From: Oscillospiraceae bacterium | GTDB taxonomy: Bacteria; Bacillota_A; Clostridia; Oscillospirales; Oscillospiraceae | DNA length: 21,303 nucleotides | Assembly: GCA_017545325.1 (NCBI GenBank) | Contig: JAFWOX010000104.1 | Coordinates: 1 to 21,303, forward strand | Direction of reading: 5' to 3' | Shown: piece after piece, positions 1 to 6,913 of the stretch | How the letters are laid out: each line of letters begins with the position of its first letter | Numbering within the stretch: the first letter of the stretch is position 1 | Notes under the pieces: generated by a model | Told to the model about the DNA's origin: nothing | Seen by the model: the letters and a program-made list of their open reading frames with translations, nothing else | The model's database searches: none | Translations under genes and position numbers: made by a program

Positions 1-515
1 ATCAGGGGAATGGGGGCGTAGGTGATCAGCGCCAGCTTCCAGTTGATGGTGAGCAGGACGATGAGCACCCCCAGGAAGGTCACCAGGTTGGTGGCGGTCT
101 CCGGGATGATGTGGGCGTAGAGCAGCTCAAAATCCCGGGTGTCGTTCACCACCCGGCTCATGAGGTCGCCGGTCTGCTTATCGTGAAAATAGCCCAGATG
201 CATCCGCTCCAGCTTATCGTAGGTGCGGGTGCGCATATCCCCCACCAGGTTCCAGGCCGCCTTGTGGGCCAGGTAGTTGCTCATGTACCGGAACGCCACC
301 CGCAGCAGATACAGCGCCGCCAGAATGGCGGTGAGCCCCCAGATGCGGCTGAGCGCCGGCTCGTCCACCCCCCGGGCAACGATGCCCGTCATGGCGGAAA
401 GCGCCCTGGGGGCCGCCAGATTCACCCCCGTGAGGCAGAAGGTGGAGAGAATCGCGATGAGATACAGGGTCCTGTACCGGATCGCCTCCCGACTGAGTCT
501 CCATAACAGTTTCAT
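1..515 (-). CDS. ABC transporter transmembrane domain, exporter type (N-terminal part, runs off left edge)
   Basis: Reading the minus strand from the ATG at 515-513 gives about 171 residues and no stop before the window edge. The start MKLLWRLSREAIRYR is followed by membrane helices (about residues 16-40 and 60-78). The loop MRTRTYDKLERMHLGYFH and the stretch KQTGDLMSRVVNDT (about residues 113-126) are typical of the type-1 exporter membrane domain that is normally fused to an ATPase. The ATPase half would lie to the left of the window, so substrate and direction cannot be judged. An AGGAG ribosome binding site sits just upstream of the ATG. The gene is divergent from rpiB and has its own consensus promoter. 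It is probably a half-transporter working as a homo- or heterodimer (inference). Confidence 0.9.
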   Translation of the reverse strand, partial: MKLLWRLSREAIRYRTLYLIAILSTFCLTGVNLAAPRALSAMTGIVARGVDEPALSRIWGLTAILAALYLLRVAFRYMSNYLAHKAAWNLVGDMRTRTYDKLERMHLGYFHDKQTGDLMSRVVNDTRDFELLYAHIIPETATNLVTFLGVLIVLLTINWKLALITYAPIPL

Positions 516-548
516 GGCTTCTCCTCTCTTCCCAAGCATGTTTTTTTG

Positions 549-577
549 AGTATAGCATACAACACACTTGCTGACAA
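549..577 (-). promoter_or_regulatory. Sigma-A promoter of the ABC transporter gene
   Basis: On the minus strand TTGTCA (577-572) is separated by 17 bases from TATACT (554-549), a close match to the vegetative consensus. It points towards the ATG at 515 and leaves a leader of about 25-30 bases. Confidence 0.7.
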
Positions 578-650
578 CCCACTGTCTCGCCCCCTATTGC
601 ATTTCCAATCAATGTTATGTTGGCATCCCATCAATTTTGTGTTCTTTCCC

Positions 651-680
651 TTGCGCTCCACGGAAGGCCTGTGGTATACT
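651..680 (+). promoter_or_regulatory. Sigma-A promoter of the rpiB-recJ-relA cluster
   Basis: TTGCGC (651-656), an 18-base spacer and TATACT (675-680); a second overlapping TATACT lies at 680-685. It reads towards rpiB with a leader of about 70 bases. No equally good promoter is seen again on this strand until 8398, so it may drive the whole cluster. Confidence 0.6.
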
Positions 681-708
681 ATACTATCTTAATATTTGCC
701 AGTGCAGC

Positions 709-726
709 GGCGCCCTTCGGGGCTCC
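709..726 (+). other. Leader hairpin with a UUCG tetraloop
   Basis: GCCC (712-715), TTCG (716-719) and GGGC (720-723) form a classic C(UUCG)G hairpin, with two further G-C pairs (709-710 with 725-726) after a C/T mismatch. It lies in the predicted rpiB leader, about 20 bases before the ribosome binding site. It has no U-tract, so it is more likely a stabilising or spacing hairpin than a terminator. Confidence 0.4.
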
Positions 727-757
727 GGACCGGCGCGCAAAAAAGGAGATGATCCCC

Positions 758-1198
758 ATGATCGCCATTGCCAGCGACCACGGCGGCTTTGAATTGAAGC
801 AGGAAATGATGGCCCATCTGCGGGAGCGGGGCCTGGAATATGAGGATTTCGGCACCTTCTCGGCGGAGAGCTGCGATTATCCGGATTTCGGCGAGCCCGC
901 CGCCCGGGCTGTGGCGGAGGGCCGCTGCGACCGGGGGATCCTGATCTGCGGCACGGGCATCGGCATGTCCATCACTGCCAACAAGATCCGGGGCATCCGC
1001 TGCGCCCTCTGCGGGGACTGCTACTCCGCAGAGCTCACCCGGCGGCATAACGACGCCAATATCCTGGCCATGGGCGCCCGGGTGACGGGACCCGGCCTGG
1101 CGGCGAAAATCATGGATACCTTCCTGGATACCCCCTTTGAAGGGGGACGCCACGCCCGGCGGGTGGCGAAGATCGGGGAAGTGGAAAGCCGGGGATGA
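758..1198 (+). CDS. rpiB: Ribose 5-phosphate isomerase B (RpiB/LacA family)
   Basis: A 146-residue protein, the usual size for RpiB, which interconverts ribose 5-phosphate and ribulose 5-phosphate in the cytosolic pentose phosphate pathway. The N-terminal SDHGG (residues 6-10), CGTGIGMSITANK with the likely catalytic Cys64, and RRHNDANILAMG with His97 are family signatures, and the tail EGGRHARRV is also typical. The reading frame is open further upstream to 617, but the start at 758 is preferred: GGAG at 745-748 stands 9 bases before it and the protein then begins exactly at the family N-terminus. An in-frame ATG at 749 lies too close to that site. The stop overlaps the next start (ATGA at 1195-1198), so the two are probably translationally coupled. 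LacA-like activity on galactose 6-phosphate is less likely because no lac or tagatose genes are nearby. Confidence 0.95.
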   Translation: MIAIASDHGGFELKQEMMAHLRERGLEYEDFGTFSAESCDYPDFGEPAARAVAEGRCDRGILICGTGIGMSITANKIRGIRCALCGDCYSAELTRRHNDANILAMGARVTGPGLAAKIMDTFLDTPFEGGRHARRVAKIGEVESRG

Positions 1199-1374
1199 AG
1201 CCCAAGGTCTACAAGAAGAAGCCCGGCTTCGGGGCGGTGGTCGCCGGGATCCTGAGGACGGCCGTCATTCTGATCATCCTGGGGATCGTCCTGTTTTTCC
1301 TTCTGCGGAGCTGGACGGTGTATGACGACGGGGGCGCGCATATCCGCTTCCCCTGGTCCCAGGCCGGAGAGTAG
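1195..1374 (+). CDS. Small single-span membrane protein of unknown function (59 aa)
   Basis: The ATG at 1195 overlaps the rpiB stop. The 59-residue product has a basic N-terminus (MKPKVYKKKPGFG), one strongly hydrophobic segment (about residues 14-41, including TAVILIILGIVLFF) and an extracytoplasmic tail RSWTVYDDGGAHIRFPW that ends soon after. By the positive-inside rule the N-terminus is cytoplasmic. The overlap with rpiB and the short gap to recJ, with a clear AAAGGAG site at 1382-1388, argue that it is a real operon member. The tail VYDDGGAHIRFPW resembles a short motif I associate with membrane-anchored N-termini of larger envelope proteins in Clostridia, so this could be a stand-alone or truncated relative. 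I do not know its function. Confidence 0.65.
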   Translation: MKPKVYKKKPGFGAVVAGILRTAVILIILGIVLFFLLRSWTVYDDGGAHIRFPWSQAGE

Positions 1375-1395
1375 TTATCGGAAAGGAGTCCAGGA

Positions 1396-3441
1396 ATGAG
1401 AGCATTCGGCGGATGGCAGGTCGGCACATACGACCCGGCGGCAGCGGAGACCATATACCGGTCCGGCTGCTGCGGGAGGCTGTCCGCCGCGCTTCTCGCC
1501 TCCCGGGGCGTCACCGGCCCCCAGGAAGCCGGGGAGTTCCTCCGGGAGGATACGGGCCTGCTCCTGGACCCCATGCTGCTGGAGGATATGGCCCCGGCGG
1601 TGGAGCGCATCCGCCGGGCCGTGGAGGCCGGGGAGAAGGTCGCGGTCTACGGGGACTATGACGTGGACGGGCTTACCGCCTCCGCCCTCATGACCTCCTG
1701 GCTGCAGCGGCAGGGACTGCACTGCCTCACCTATATCCCGGAGCGGCTTACGGAGGGCTACGGAATCACGGAGGAAGCCCTGCGCAGCATCCGGCGGGAG
1801 GGAGTCACCCTCCTGATCACGGTGGACTGCGGCGTTACCGCCTGCGCCCAGGCGGAGCTGGCCCGGGAGCTGGGGATCGACATGGTGATCACCGATCACC
1901 ACGAATGTCTGCCGGAGCTGCCTGCGGCGGCGGCGGTGGTCGACCCCCAGAAGCGCAGCTGCCCCTATCCCTTCAAGGGCCTTGCGGGGGTGGGGGTGGC
2001 CTTCAAGCTGGTCTGCGCCCTGGAGGGGCCGGATCGGGTGGAGGCCATGCTGGCGGAATACGGACCGCTGGTGGCCCTGGGCACCATTGCGGATATCATG
2101 CCCGTCATCGGGGAAAACCGCTGCCTCATCCGTCGGGGGACCCGAACCCTGCGGGAAAAGCCCCTGCCGGGGCTGGATGCCCTGATGCGGGCCATCGGCC
2201 TGGATAAGCGGACCCTGCGGGGCACGGACGTGAGCTTTTCCCTGGTGCCCAAGCTGAACGCGGCGGGCCGCATGGGAAGCGTGCGCACCGCCTTTGACCT
2301 GCTGATGGCGGAGGACCCGGAGGAATCCGCCCGCCTGGCGGGGGAGCTCTGCGAGATGAACAACGCCCGGAAGGCGGTGGAGAACCGGGTGTTTACCGAA
2401 GCCCTGGAGATGATGGGGGATCAGGGCCATGTGGAGAGCCCCATCGTCCTGGCCTCCGATACCTGGCATCACGGGGTCAGCGGCATCGTCGCCTCCCGGC
2501 TGGCGGAGCGGTACGGCGTCCCCGCCGTGGTGATCTGCCTGGAGGGGGAGGAGGGCCGGGGCTCCTGCCGGAGCCCGGGGGACTTCTGCCTCTTCGACGC
2601 CCTGGGGGAGGCCTCCGACCTGCTGAGCAGCTTCGGCGGCCACGCCATGGCCGCGGGACTCACCCTGCCCCGGGAGAACGTGGACGCCCTGCGGGAGCGG
2701 CTGGACAAGCTCTACCGCGCCTCCGAGGGGGCGCAGCTCCAGGCCCGGATCCCCGTGGATTTCCAGCTGGAGGACATGAGCCTCCTCACCCTGAAGGAGA
2801 TCGAAGGGCTCCGGGATCTGTCCCCCTGGGGCGTGGGGAACGCCCCGCCCACCCTGTGCATCCGGGATGTGCGGGTGGACTCCATCACTCCCATCGGCAA
2901 CGACCGGCATCTGAAAATGACCGTGTCCCGGGACGGGGAACGGCTGGACTGCGTCTTTTTCGGTCTGAGCGTGCGGGAGCTGGGCATCCGGGCGGGGACC
3001 TGGGTGGACCTGGCCTTCGAGCCCGGCATCAACGAATTCCGGGGCAGCCGCACCGTGCAGCTCCTTCTGCGCTGCGTCCGACCCTCCCGCCAGCCGGAGG
3101 AACCCACCCTCCCCCTGGCCCGGCGCTTCTTCGCCGGGGAGCGGATGCTGCCGGTGGAGCTGGCCATGATCCGGCCGGACCGGAACGACCTGGCCCGGGT
3201 ATGGCGGTACATCAGCTCCCGCTCCCGCCGTTTCGCGGAGGAGGAGGACACGCTGCTGCCGGAGATGGCGCTCCGGGCGAAGGTCCCGTCCTTCGGCCGC
3301 ATCCTGGTCTGTCTCCGGATCTTTGACGAATTGGGCCTCATCCGCCTGCAGGAGCAGGAGGGGGGGCTGGATATCCGCATCCCCCGCTTCGCGGGGAAGG
3401 CCGACCTGAACGAATCCAAGATCCTGCAGAGGCTCCGGTAA
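1396..3441 (+). CDS. recJ: Single-stranded-DNA-specific 5'-3' exonuclease RecJ
   Basis: A 681-residue DHH-family exonuclease that degrades single-stranded DNA 5' to 3' in RecF-pathway recombination, mismatch repair and base excision repair. All the metal-binding motifs are present: YGDYDVDG (residues 85-92), VDCG (143-146), the DHH triad (167-169), and LNAAGRM (288-293 region). The DHHA1 domain follows with GGH at 414-416, then an OB-fold region (about 453-562, with SPWGVGN before its core). A C-terminal region of about 110 residues extends beyond the OB fold, as in other Gram-positive RecJ proteins. An AGGAG site at 1384-1388 supports the ATG at 1396. Only two bases separate its stop from the relA start. 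In many Firmicutes apt lies between recJ and relA; it is absent here. Confidence 0.96.
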   Translation: MRAFGGWQVGTYDPAAAETIYRSGCCGRLSAALLASRGVTGPQEAGEFLREDTGLLLDPMLLEDMAPAVERIRRAVEAGEKVAVYGDYDVDGLTASALMTSWLQRQGLHCLTYIPERLTEGYGITEEALRSIRREGVTLLITVDCGVTACAQAELARELGIDMVITDHHECLPELPAAAAVVDPQKRSCPYPFKGLAGVGVAFKLVCALEGPDRVEAMLAEYGPLVALGTIADIMPVIGENRCLIRRGTRTLREKPLPGLDALMRAIGLDKRTLRGTDVSFSLVPKLNAAGRMGSVRTAFDLLMAEDPEESARLAGELCEMNNARKAVENRVFTEALEMMGDQGHVESPIVLASDTWHHGVSGIVASRLAERYGVPAVVICLEGEEGRGSCRSPGDFCLFDALGEASDLLSSFGGHAMAAGLTLPRENVDALRERLDKLYRASEGAQLQARIPVDFQLEDMSLLTLKEIEGLRDLSPWGVGNAPPTLCIRDVRVDSITPIGNDRHLKMTVSRDGERLDCVFFGLSVRELGIRAGTWVDLAFEPGINEFRGSRTVQLLLRCVRPSRQPEEPTLPLARRFFAGERMLPVELAMIRPDRNDLARVWRYISSRSRRFAEEEDTLLPEMALRAKVPSFGRILVCLRIFDELGLIRLQEQEGGLDIRIPRFAGKADLNESKILQRLR

Positions 3442-3443
3442 GC

Positions 3444-5624
3444 ATGGAAGACATCGAGAAACGCTACGAGGAACTGGAGAAACGGGCGTTGTCCTACAAT
3501 CCCGGCCTGGACCGCGAGCGGCTCAGGACCGCCTTTGACTATGCCCGCGTCAAGCATGAGGGCCAGCTCCGGAAGGACGGGTCTCCCTTCGTGACCCACC
3601 CCCTGGAGGTGGCGCACAACTGCGCCGAAATGGGCCTGGACGAGGATTCCCTCATCGCCGCCCTGCTCCATGACACCATCGAGGATACGGACGCCACCCA
3701 TGAGGAGATCGCCCGTCTCTTCGGGGAGAACGCGGCGGAGCTGGTGGAGGGGGTCACCAAGCTCACCCGGGTGACCTATACCAGCAAGGAAGAGGAGCAG
3801 ATGGAAAATCTGCGGAAGATGCTCATGGCCATGGCCAGGGACATCCGGGTCATCCTCATCAAGATCGCCGACCGGCTCCACAATATGCAGACCATGAACT
3901 TCCAGTCCGAGGCCAAGCGCCGGGAGAAGGCCCTGGAAACCATGGAGATCTACGCCCCCATCGCCCACCGTCTGGGGATGCAGCGGATGAAATGGGAGCT
4001 GGAGGACCTGAGCCTTCTGTACCTGGACCCCATCGGCTACCAGGAGATCATCGTCCAGCTGGACCAGCGCCGGCAGGAGCTGGAGGATTTCATGGCCCGG
4101 ATCCGGGAGAAGATCACCGCCCGCATGGAGGAATGCGGCATCCGCTGCGAGGTCTCCGGCCGGATGAAGCATATCTACAGCATCTACCGGAAGATGTACA
4201 GCCAGAACAAGCAGTTCAGCGAGGTCCTGGACCTCTGCGCCTTCCGGGTGATCGTGGACAGCATTGCCGACTGCTACAATGTCCTGGGGCAGATCCACGA
4301 CCTGTTCAATCCCCTGCCCGGCCGGTTCAAGGACTACATCGCCACCCCGAAGCCCAACATGTACCAGAGCATCCATACCACCGTCATCGGCACCGAGGGC
4401 ATCCCCTTCGAGGTGCAGATCCGCACCTATGAGATGCACCATACGGCGGAATACGGCGTGGCGGCCCACTGGAAATACAAGGACGGGATCACCGCCCTGG
4501 GGGACGAGGAGAAATTCGCCTGGATCCGGAGCCTTCTGGAGGCCCAGCAGGATACGGAGGCCGGGGAATTCGTCCATGAGCTGAAGATCGATATGTTCGC
4601 GGACGAGGTCTTCGTCTTTACCCCCCGGGGGGACGTGATCAACCTTCCCGCCGGGGCCACCCCCATCGACTTTGCCTATTCCATCCACTCCCAGGTGGGC
4701 AACCATATGACCTCCGCCCGGGTCAACGGGCGCATCGTGAGCTTCGACCATAAGCTGGAGAACGGGGACATCGTGGAGGTGGTCACCTCCCCCAACGCCA
4801 AGGGTCCCGCCCGGGGCTGGATCAACCTGGCCAAAAGCGCAACCGCCCGGACGAAGATCCGCCAGTGGTTCAAGCGGGAGAAGCGGGAGGAGAATATCCT
4901 CCGGGGCCGGGCAGCCCTGGAGGCGGAGATGAAGCACCAGGGGCTGAACCCGGACCTGCTGACGGATCCGGAGCTCCTCCCCATCGTCCTGAAAAAGCTC
5001 GCGGTCACCAGCCTGGACGATCTCTATGCCGCCGTGGGCTACGGGGGCATGACCGCCGTCCGCAGCGTCAACCGCTTCAAGGAGGAGCTGAACCGGGTCC
5101 AGAAGCAGGACAAGCTCCTGCAGCAGGCGGAAAAGCTGACCCAGCAGCCCGCCCATCAGGCCTCCGAGGCCAGCGTGAAGGGTGTCCGGGTGAGCGATCT
5201 GGATAACTGCCTGGTGAAGTTCTCCCGCTGCTGCACCCCCGTGCCGGGGGACGACGTGGTGGGCTTCATCACCCGGGGCCTGGGGGTCTCCGTCCACAGG
5301 AAGGAGTGCACCAACTACCGCAGCTCCGTGGAGAAGGGAGAAAGCCGCTGGGTGCGGGTCTCCTGGGGGGACACGGCGGGCAGCGTATACCCCGCGGCGC
5401 TGACGGTGGACGCCGTGGGCCGGCAGAATCTCATCATCGATATCGCCACCGCCCTGAACGCGGAGAAGGTCACCATCACCTCCATGAACATCCGGGAGAT
5501 CCAGGGCGGCGGAGCCGTAGCCTACCTGACGGTGACGGTGCACGACCGGGAGGAGCTGAATGCCGCGATCCGGCGGCTCCGGGGCGTCCGGGGCGTCCGG
5601 GACGTGGTCCGGCCGGGGGTATAA
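3444..5624 (+). CDS. relA: Bifunctional (p)ppGpp synthetase/hydrolase, Rel/RSH family
   Basis: A full-length RSH protein of 726 residues that makes and breaks (p)ppGpp in the stringent response. The HD hydrolase domain is intact: His38, His52, His76-Asp77 with EDTD, and Asp143 in IADRLHNM. The synthetase domain shows R-F-K-D (294-297), the RXKD form linked to bifunctional enzymes rather than the EXDD of RelA-only enzymes, then KPNMYQSIHTT, EVQIRT (323-328) and AAHWKYK. The TGS domain (about 386-449), a zinc-finger-like region with Cys596-Cys597, His618 and Cys622, and a C-terminal ACT domain (about 648-724) follow. Both activities are therefore expected. The start follows the recJ stop by two bases with a modest AGAGG site (3428-3432), suggesting coupled translation. 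The last codons contain a 9-bp motif repeated about three times (roughly 5578-5608), encoding RGVRGVRDV. Confidence 0.97.
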   Translation: MEDIEKRYEELEKRALSYNPGLDRERLRTAFDYARVKHEGQLRKDGSPFVTHPLEVAHNCAEMGLDEDSLIAALLHDTIEDTDATHEEIARLFGENAAELVEGVTKLTRVTYTSKEEEQMENLRKMLMAMARDIRVILIKIADRLHNMQTMNFQSEAKRREKALETMEIYAPIAHRLGMQRMKWELEDLSLLYLDPIGYQEIIVQLDQRRQELEDFMARIREKITARMEECGIRCEVSGRMKHIYSIYRKMYSQNKQFSEVLDLCAFRVIVDSIADCYNVLGQIHDLFNPLPGRFKDYIATPKPNMYQSIHTTVIGTEGIPFEVQIRTYEMHHTAEYGVAAHWKYKDGITALGDEEKFAWIRSLLEAQQDTEAGEFVHELKIDMFADEVFVFTPRGDVINLPAGATPIDFAYSIHSQVGNHMTSARVNGRIVSFDHKLENGDIVEVVTSPNAKGPARGWINLAKSATARTKIRQWFKREKREENILRGRAALEAEMKHQGLNPDLLTDPELLPIVLKKLAVTSLDDLYAAVGYGGMTAVRSVNRFKEELNRVQKQDKLLQQAEKLTQQPAHQASEASVKGVRVSDLDNCLVKFSRCCTPVPGDDVVGFITRGLGVSVHRKECTNYRSSVEKGESRWVRVSWGDTAGSVYPAALTVDAVGRQNLIIDIATALNAEKVTITSMNIREIQGGGAVAYLTVTVHDREELNAAIRRLRGVRGVRDVVRPGV

Positions 5625-5630
5625 ACGATT

Positions 5631-5812
5631 TCAACGCGGACCCACTTCGTTGGGCTTCGCGTTGAGAAGGATCGCGCTTCGCTGCCCGCACTCGCTTCGC
5701 TCGCACAGTTCGCTACGCGAGCAGTATTTTTGACAGAAATGAATTCCGCCAAAAATGATTCCGGTTTGATTCGTGCCTGCGGGCACGAACTCTGCCGAGG
5801 GCAATTTGACAG
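5631..5812 (+). repeat. Hairpin-rich intergenic repeat element between relA and dtd
   Basis: The 200-base gap inside an otherwise compact operon holds three inverted repeats. TCAACGCG (5631-5638) pairs with CGCGTTGA (5658-5665), with an inner CCCA/TGGG. GCTCGC (5699-5704) pairs with GCGAGC (5717-5722). TTCGTGCC (5770-5777) pairs perfectly with GGCACGAA (5782-5789) around TGCG. The words TTCGCT and CTTCG recur many times, and TTTGACAG occurs at 5729-5736 and again at 5805-5812, bracketing the last unit. This style resembles dispersed intergenic repeats of Oscillospiraceae genomes, where related units give spurious short peptides (from memory, not verified). Only one copy is in the window. Confidence 0.55.
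5699..5731 (+). terminator. Weak terminator or attenuator-like hairpin after relA
   Basis: A 6-bp GC stem (5699-5704 with 5717-5722, 12-base loop) is followed after four bases by TTTTT (5727-5731). It could end part of the transcripts after relA. A consensus TTGACA at 5730-5735 lies just downstream but has only a poor -10 at the right distance, so a new dtd promoter is uncertain. Confidence 0.3.
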
Positions 5813-5825
5813 GAGGATGTGTCTT

Positions 5826-6272
5826 ATGCGCGCTGTGGTGACAAGAGTGAAGTCCGCCTCGGTAACGGTGGAGGGTGGCGTCGTCGGCAGGACCGACGGC
5901 GGTTTTTTGGTCTTATTGGGCGTCGGCCAGGGGGACGGGGAGGCAGAGCGGAAGAAGCTCACGGAGAAGCTCCCCCTGCTGCGGATCTTCGAGGATGAGG
6001 CGGGGAAAATGAACCGCTCCCTGCTGGACGTGGGGGGCAGCGTGCTCCTGGTGAGCCAGTTCACCCTCTACGCCAACTGCCGCCATGGGCGGAGGCCGGA
6101 TTTCCTCTCCGCGGCCAAGCCGGATATCGCCGAGGCGGAATATCTCCGCTTCGCGGAGGACCTGCGGGCCAAGGGCATACACGTGGAGACCGGCGTATTC
6201 GGCGCGGATATGCAGGTGGAGAGCGTGAACGACGGGCCGGTGACCATCATCCTGGACTCGGCGGAACTGTAA
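5826..6272 (+). CDS. dtd: D-aminoacyl-tRNA deacylase (DTD)
   Basis: A 148-residue protein matching the DTD family, which removes D-amino acids (and glycine from tRNA-Ala) wrongly loaded on tRNA. The start [15 protein letters not shown], the catalytic-site motif SQFTLYA (about residues 77-83), the following HGRRPDF and the C-terminal NDGPVTI (about 137-143) are all diagnostic; the last two motif regions form the cross-dimer active site. AGGAGG at 5811-5816 lies 9 bases before the ATG at 5826 and decides the start. The frame is open upstream to 5730, but that part lies within the repeat element and is not part of the family. The relA-dtd order is conserved in many Firmicutes. Confidence 0.96.
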   Translation: MRAVVTRVKSASVTVEGGVVGRTDGGFLVLLGVGQGDGEAERKKLTEKLPLLRIFEDEAGKMNRSLLDVGGSVLLVSQFTLYANCRHGRRPDFLSAAKPDIAEAEYLRFAEDLRAKGIHVETGVFGADMQVESVNDGPVTIILDSAEL

Positions 6273-6289
6273 GAAAGGAAGGAACGACC

Positions 6290-6910
6290 ATGCAGATCAA
6301 ATGCTTTCCCGTGGGACAGCTCCAGACCAACTGCTATGTGGTGACGGACGAGCGCAACCACCTGGCGGCCGTGATCGACCCGGGAGCGGAGTCCGGCCGG
6401 ATCCTGAATTATCTGGAGGACAACCACCTGAAGACGGAGGCCGTCTTCATCACCCACGGCCATTATGACCATACCGGGGCGGTGCTGAGCCTCTATGAGG
6501 CCACCAGGGCGAAGATCTGGATCCACGCCCTGGACGTGAGCCCCGAGGGGCGCACGGAGGACTATGCCTACAAGGGCGGGGATGAGCTGAGCTTCTATCG
6601 GGAAGGGGACCTGATCCCCGTGGGGGATCTGGAGTTCCGCGTCCTGGAGACCCCGGGCCACAGCCGGGGCAGCGTCACCCTCCTTTGCGACGGGCACGAT
6701 GGAACGGACCCGGTCCTCTTCACCGGAGACACCCTGTTCCGGGGCTCCTGCGGCCGCACGGACTTTCCCGGGGGCAGCTGGGCGGAGCTGCAGCGCTCCC
6801 TCCGCCGGCTGGCGGACCTGCCCGGGGACTATGAGGTCTACCCCGGCCACATGGACGCCACCTCCCTGGACCGGGAGCGGCGCTTCAACCCCTTCCTGCA
6901 GGAGGACTGA
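6290..6910 (+). CDS. MBL-fold metallo-hydrolase, glyoxalase II-like (YqgX type)
   Basis: A 206-residue metallo-beta-lactamase-fold protein. The metal ligands are visible: THGHYDH gives His56, His58, Asp60 and His61; TPGHSRGS gives His124; FTGDTLF gives Asp147; and YPGHM gives His187. That is a complete binuclear site. The protein lacks the C-terminal substrate domain of classical glyoxalase II and matches the short Firmicute group (Bacillus YqgX-like), whose members may hydrolyse S-acyl-thiols. The substrate is not known. It follows dtd by 17 bases with an AAGGAAGGA site and precedes hemZ by three bases, a position commonly seen between dtd and hemZ in Clostridia. Confidence 0.92.
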   Translation: MQIKCFPVGQLQTNCYVVTDERNHLAAVIDPGAESGRILNYLEDNHLKTEAVFITHGHYDHTGAVLSLYEATRAKIWIHALDVSPEGRTEDYAYKGGDELSFYREGDLIPVGDLEFRVLETPGHSRGSVTLLCDGHDGTDPVLFTGDTLFRGSCGRTDFPGGSWAELQRSLRRLADLPGDYEVYPGHMDATSLDRERRFNPFLQED

Positions 6911-6913
6911 GCC

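Noticed and set aside
617..757. An earlier in-frame start for rpiB
   Set aside because: It would lie upstream of the promoter -10 box and adds residues with no similarity to RpiB; the GGAG site fits the ATG at 758.
2712..5543. A 943-codon open frame on the minus strand opposite recJ and relA
   Set aside because: It is antisense to two genes with complete motif sets, is rich in His, Gly, Pro, Leu and Val as expected for the complement of GC-rich codons, and has no recognisable domain.
5730..5825. An earlier in-frame start for dtd adding 32 residues
   Set aside because: The extension is translated from the repeat element, has no DTD homology, and AGGAGG at 5811 fits the ATG at 5826.
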